A stretch of 35,453 nucleotides of DNA from Gammaproteobacteria bacterium (GTDB taxonomy: Bacteria; Pseudomonadota; Gammaproteobacteria; Pseudomonadales; Oceanobacteraceae): contig JABXIK010000038.1 in NCBI GenBank assembly GCA_013373125.1, forward strand, positions 1 through 35,453. The letters are read 5' to 3'. The first letter of the stretch is position 1. Each line of letters begins with the position of its first letter. The notes beneath the pieces are model-generated. The model worked only from the letters and a program-made list of their open reading frames with translations, was not told the DNA's origin and ran no database searches. This document shows, in pieces, positions 33,813 through 35,453 of the stretch. A program made the translations under genes and the position numbers.

Positions 33813-34399
33813 ATTTCGGCTTCTTGCATTAGCTGATGAAAATACGCCCAGTCAAAACTCGTCCCTGGATCGGTTTTTCGCCCGGGGGCGATATCACTGT
33901 GTCCAACGATACGATCCGGCGTAATATTAGGATACTGCTTGCGCAAGCACTGAGTGACGCCAGCAAGTGCTTGATACTGCTCTTCAGTATAAGGCACATC
34001 ATCCGCCCCTTCTAACTCCACCCCTATAGAAAAGTCATTGCAGTTTGCCTCACCCTTAAACTCACTCACTCCGGCATGCCAAGCACGCTCATTAAAGGGC
34101 ACAAATTGCGTAATGGAGCCATCCCGTTTGATCAACAAATGAGCACTTACTTGCAGATCCTTAATCTCGTCAAAATATGGATGCGCCGTACAATCCAGCT
34201 CATTACAAAAGAAAGACTCGATGAAATTTCCACCAAATTGCTTAGGAGGCAAGCTGATATTATGAACCACCAACATATTGATGGTATCACTAGGGCGCTG
34301 ATTGAAATTTGGAGAGGCCAACCAACGGGCCTCATCGAGCAGATGATGGGTAATTTGCACGGTAAATCTTACATTTGGGCATGTATCGCTAGCATTCAT
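33809..34399 (-). CDS. ampD: 1,6-anhydro-N-acetylmuramyl-L-alanine amidase AmpD
   Basis: A 196-residue cytosolic zinc amidase that removes the peptide from anhydro-muropeptides imported by AmpG. Zinc ligands are in family positions: His46 in VVHNISLPP, His167 and Asp177 in GHSDIAPGRKTDPGTSFDW. Other AmpD marks are LLIKRDGSITQFVPFNERAWHAGVS and FSIGVELEGADD. Slightly longer than E. coli AmpD (183 aa). It overlaps ampE by 4 bp and is divergent from nadC across a 211-bp gap, an arrangement also seen in enterics. Confidence 0.96.
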   Translation of the reverse strand: MNASDTCPNVRFTVQITHHLLDEARWLASPNFNQRPSDTINMLVVHNISLPPKQFGGNFIESFFCNELDCTAHPYFDEIKDLQVSAHLLIKRDGSITQFVPFNERAWHAGVSEFKGEANCNDFSIGVELEGADDVPYTEEQYQALAGVTQCLRKQYPNITPDRIVGHSDIAPGRKTDPGTSFDWAYFHQLMQEAEI

Positions 34400-34610
34400 G
34401 ATTCTAAGACGAGAAGCAAGCCATCAAGCCCCGTTGAGCCATAAAAACAATGCCCTTTGACATACCGCCCATTTTCAAAAGACAAAAGTGCACTATGGTT
34501 AAAATCAGGTTAGAATTCGGCCACTTTGCGCAACGAGGCTCCCTATACACGCCTCCATAAATCGCGACAATAAACACACAGAAACCAGTAGCCACAGTTA
34601 AGTAGTAACC

Positions 34611-35453
34611 ATGAACCTGACTCTCGACCAAATTCAAGCAGACATCCAACAAGGCGTGAAGCTGGCACTGGCCGAAGATATAGGTTCGGGGGACATAACT
34701 GCACAACTCATACCTGCCGAAAAGCAAAGCCATGCCCGCATTATTAGCCGAGACAAAGCCGTCATTGCCGGATGCGAATGGGTCAATGAAGTATTTAAAC
34801 AGCTGGATGCCAGCGTAGAAATCATTTGGCATGTAAGCGACGGTCAAGAAGTAAAAACCAATGACACATTATTTGAATTAAAAGGCTCGTCGCGCAGTTT
34901 ATTAACCGGCGAACGCACTGCTTTAAATTTCTTACAAACCTTATCTGCCGTGGCGACTAAGTGTCATTTTTACAGCCAGCAAGTCAAACACACACAAGTT
35001 AGATTATTGGATACACGCAAAACCATTCCTGGAATGCGCAACGCATTAAAGTACGCCGTAACCCAAGGCGGTTGCTTTAATCATCGCATTGGTTTGTTTG
35101 ACGCGTTTTTAATTAAAGAAAATCACATCAACGCTTGCGGCTCTATTCAACAAGCCATTGCACAAGCCAAAGTCATCGCCCCAGGCAAACCAGTAGAAGT
35201 GGAAGTAGAAAGTTTTGATGAATTAAACCAGGCTTTAGAAGCTGGCGCTGATATCATCATGCTAGATAACTTCTCAATTGAAGAAACCAAACAAGCGGTA
35301 CAACACGCTAACGGAAAAGCAAAATTAGAAGCCAGTGGCGGCATCACAGATGAAACATTGGTAAACATTGCAGAAACTGGTGTGGATTACATTTCGATTG
35401 GTACGCTGACCAAAGACATCAAAGCCGTGGACTTGTCCATGCGTATGGTTTAA
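34611..35453 (+). CDS. nadC: Quinolinate phosphoribosyltransferase NadC
   Basis: A 280-residue carboxylating phosphoribosyltransferase that turns quinolinate and PRPP into nicotinate mononucleotide for NAD synthesis. Landmarks are [16 protein letters not shown] near the N-terminus, [58 protein letters not shown] and the barrel end [12 protein letters not shown] with YISIGTLTK. The stop codon is the last triplet of the window, so the gene is complete. Its product is also the co-substrate of CobT, though they are not in one operon. Divergent from ampD. No convincing ribosome binding site is seen before the ATG. Confidence 0.97.
   Translation: MNLTLDQIQADIQQGVKLALAEDIGSGDITAQLIPAEKQSHARIISRDKAVIAGCEWVNEVFKQLDASVEIIWHVSDGQEVKTNDTLFELKGSSRSLLTGERTALNFLQTLSAVATKCHFYSQQVKHTQVRLLDTRKTIPGMRNALKYAVTQGGCFNHRIGLFDAFLIKENHINACGSIQQAIAQAKVIAPGKPVEVEVESFDELNQALEAGADIIMLDNFSIEETKQAVQHANGKAKLEASGGITDETLVNIAETGVDYISIGTLTKDIKAVDLSMRMV

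Noticed and set aside
34404..34847. 147-residue minus-strand reading frame overlapping the nadC start
   Set aside because: More than half lies antisense to the clearly coding nadC N-terminus. The peptide has no recognisable domain, and the ampD-nadC gap needs room for two promoters.

Overview
The window reads as chromosomal DNA of a Gram-negative, motile, aerobic gammaproteobacterium. The evidence is outer-membrane genes (type II secretin, TonB-dependent receptor, OM lipoprotein), AmpD/AmpE/AmpG peptidoglycan recycling, two chemoreceptors, a two-lipoyl pyruvate dehydrogenase E2 and an fxsA-groES-groEL order also seen in enterics. Gene content and the mixed codon/GC character resemble marine Oceanospirillales-type genomes (Bermanella/Oceanobacter/Marinobacter-like). 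That placement is inference from gene families, not a search. No prophage, integron, CRISPR array, tRNA or rRNA was seen.

Layout. 1-2001 (+): 5'-truncated CBS-domain protein and ppnN. 2014-2065: a perfect 25-bp inverted-repeat bidirectional terminator. 2073-5668 (-): a small type II secretion operon, gspN-gspC-gspD, without gspE-M. 5814-8421 (-): groES-groEL with terminator and a near-consensus heat-shock (sigma-32) promoter, preceded by fxsA. 8511-10976 (+): an unrecognised membrane-anchored coiled-coil protein, an intergenic palindromic-repeat patch, a yybP-ykoY manganese riboswitch with its own sigma-70 promoter driving a UPF0016 Mn exporter, and an SDR oxidoreductase. 11070-13045 (+): a chemoreceptor and an alkyltransferase-like DNA-repair protein. 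13035-15112 (-): yajQ-ampG, translationally coupled. 15267-17076 (+): a degenerate Y1/HUH transposase-like protein and panE. 17134-19125 (+): an orphan membrane histidine kinase. 19140-22637 (+): promoter, cobalamin riboswitch, btuB-like TonB receptor and a beta-propeller-like outer-membrane lipoprotein, visibly AT-richer than the surroundings, closed by a bidirectional terminator. 22684-24708 (-): a second chemoreceptor. 24819-29112 (-): aceE-aceF. 29404-31624 (-): cobU-cobT-cobC. 31687-32957 (+): PilZ protein and mak-type ROK fructokinase. 32967-34399 (-): ampD-ampE, divergent from nadC (34611-35453, +).

How it works together. Vitamin B12 is the strongest theme. A riboswitch-controlled uptake pair (BtuB plus a propeller-like surface lipoprotein) lies about 7 kb from the nucleotide-loop assembly genes cobU, cobT and cobC, suggesting a B12/cobinamide scavenger; cobS is not in the window. 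Cell-wall recycling appears twice (AmpG; AmpD/AmpE) without ampC or ampR. Two metal/cofactor riboswitches (Mn, B12) each have a recognisable promoter and a proposed expression-platform structure.

The most interesting candidate is the btuB-adjacent lipoprotein. It may be a proteobacterial counterpart of the Bacteroides BtuG B12-capturing propeller, under B12 riboswitch control. Second is the fixed, single-copy-looking Y1 transposase relative whose HUH motif is altered.
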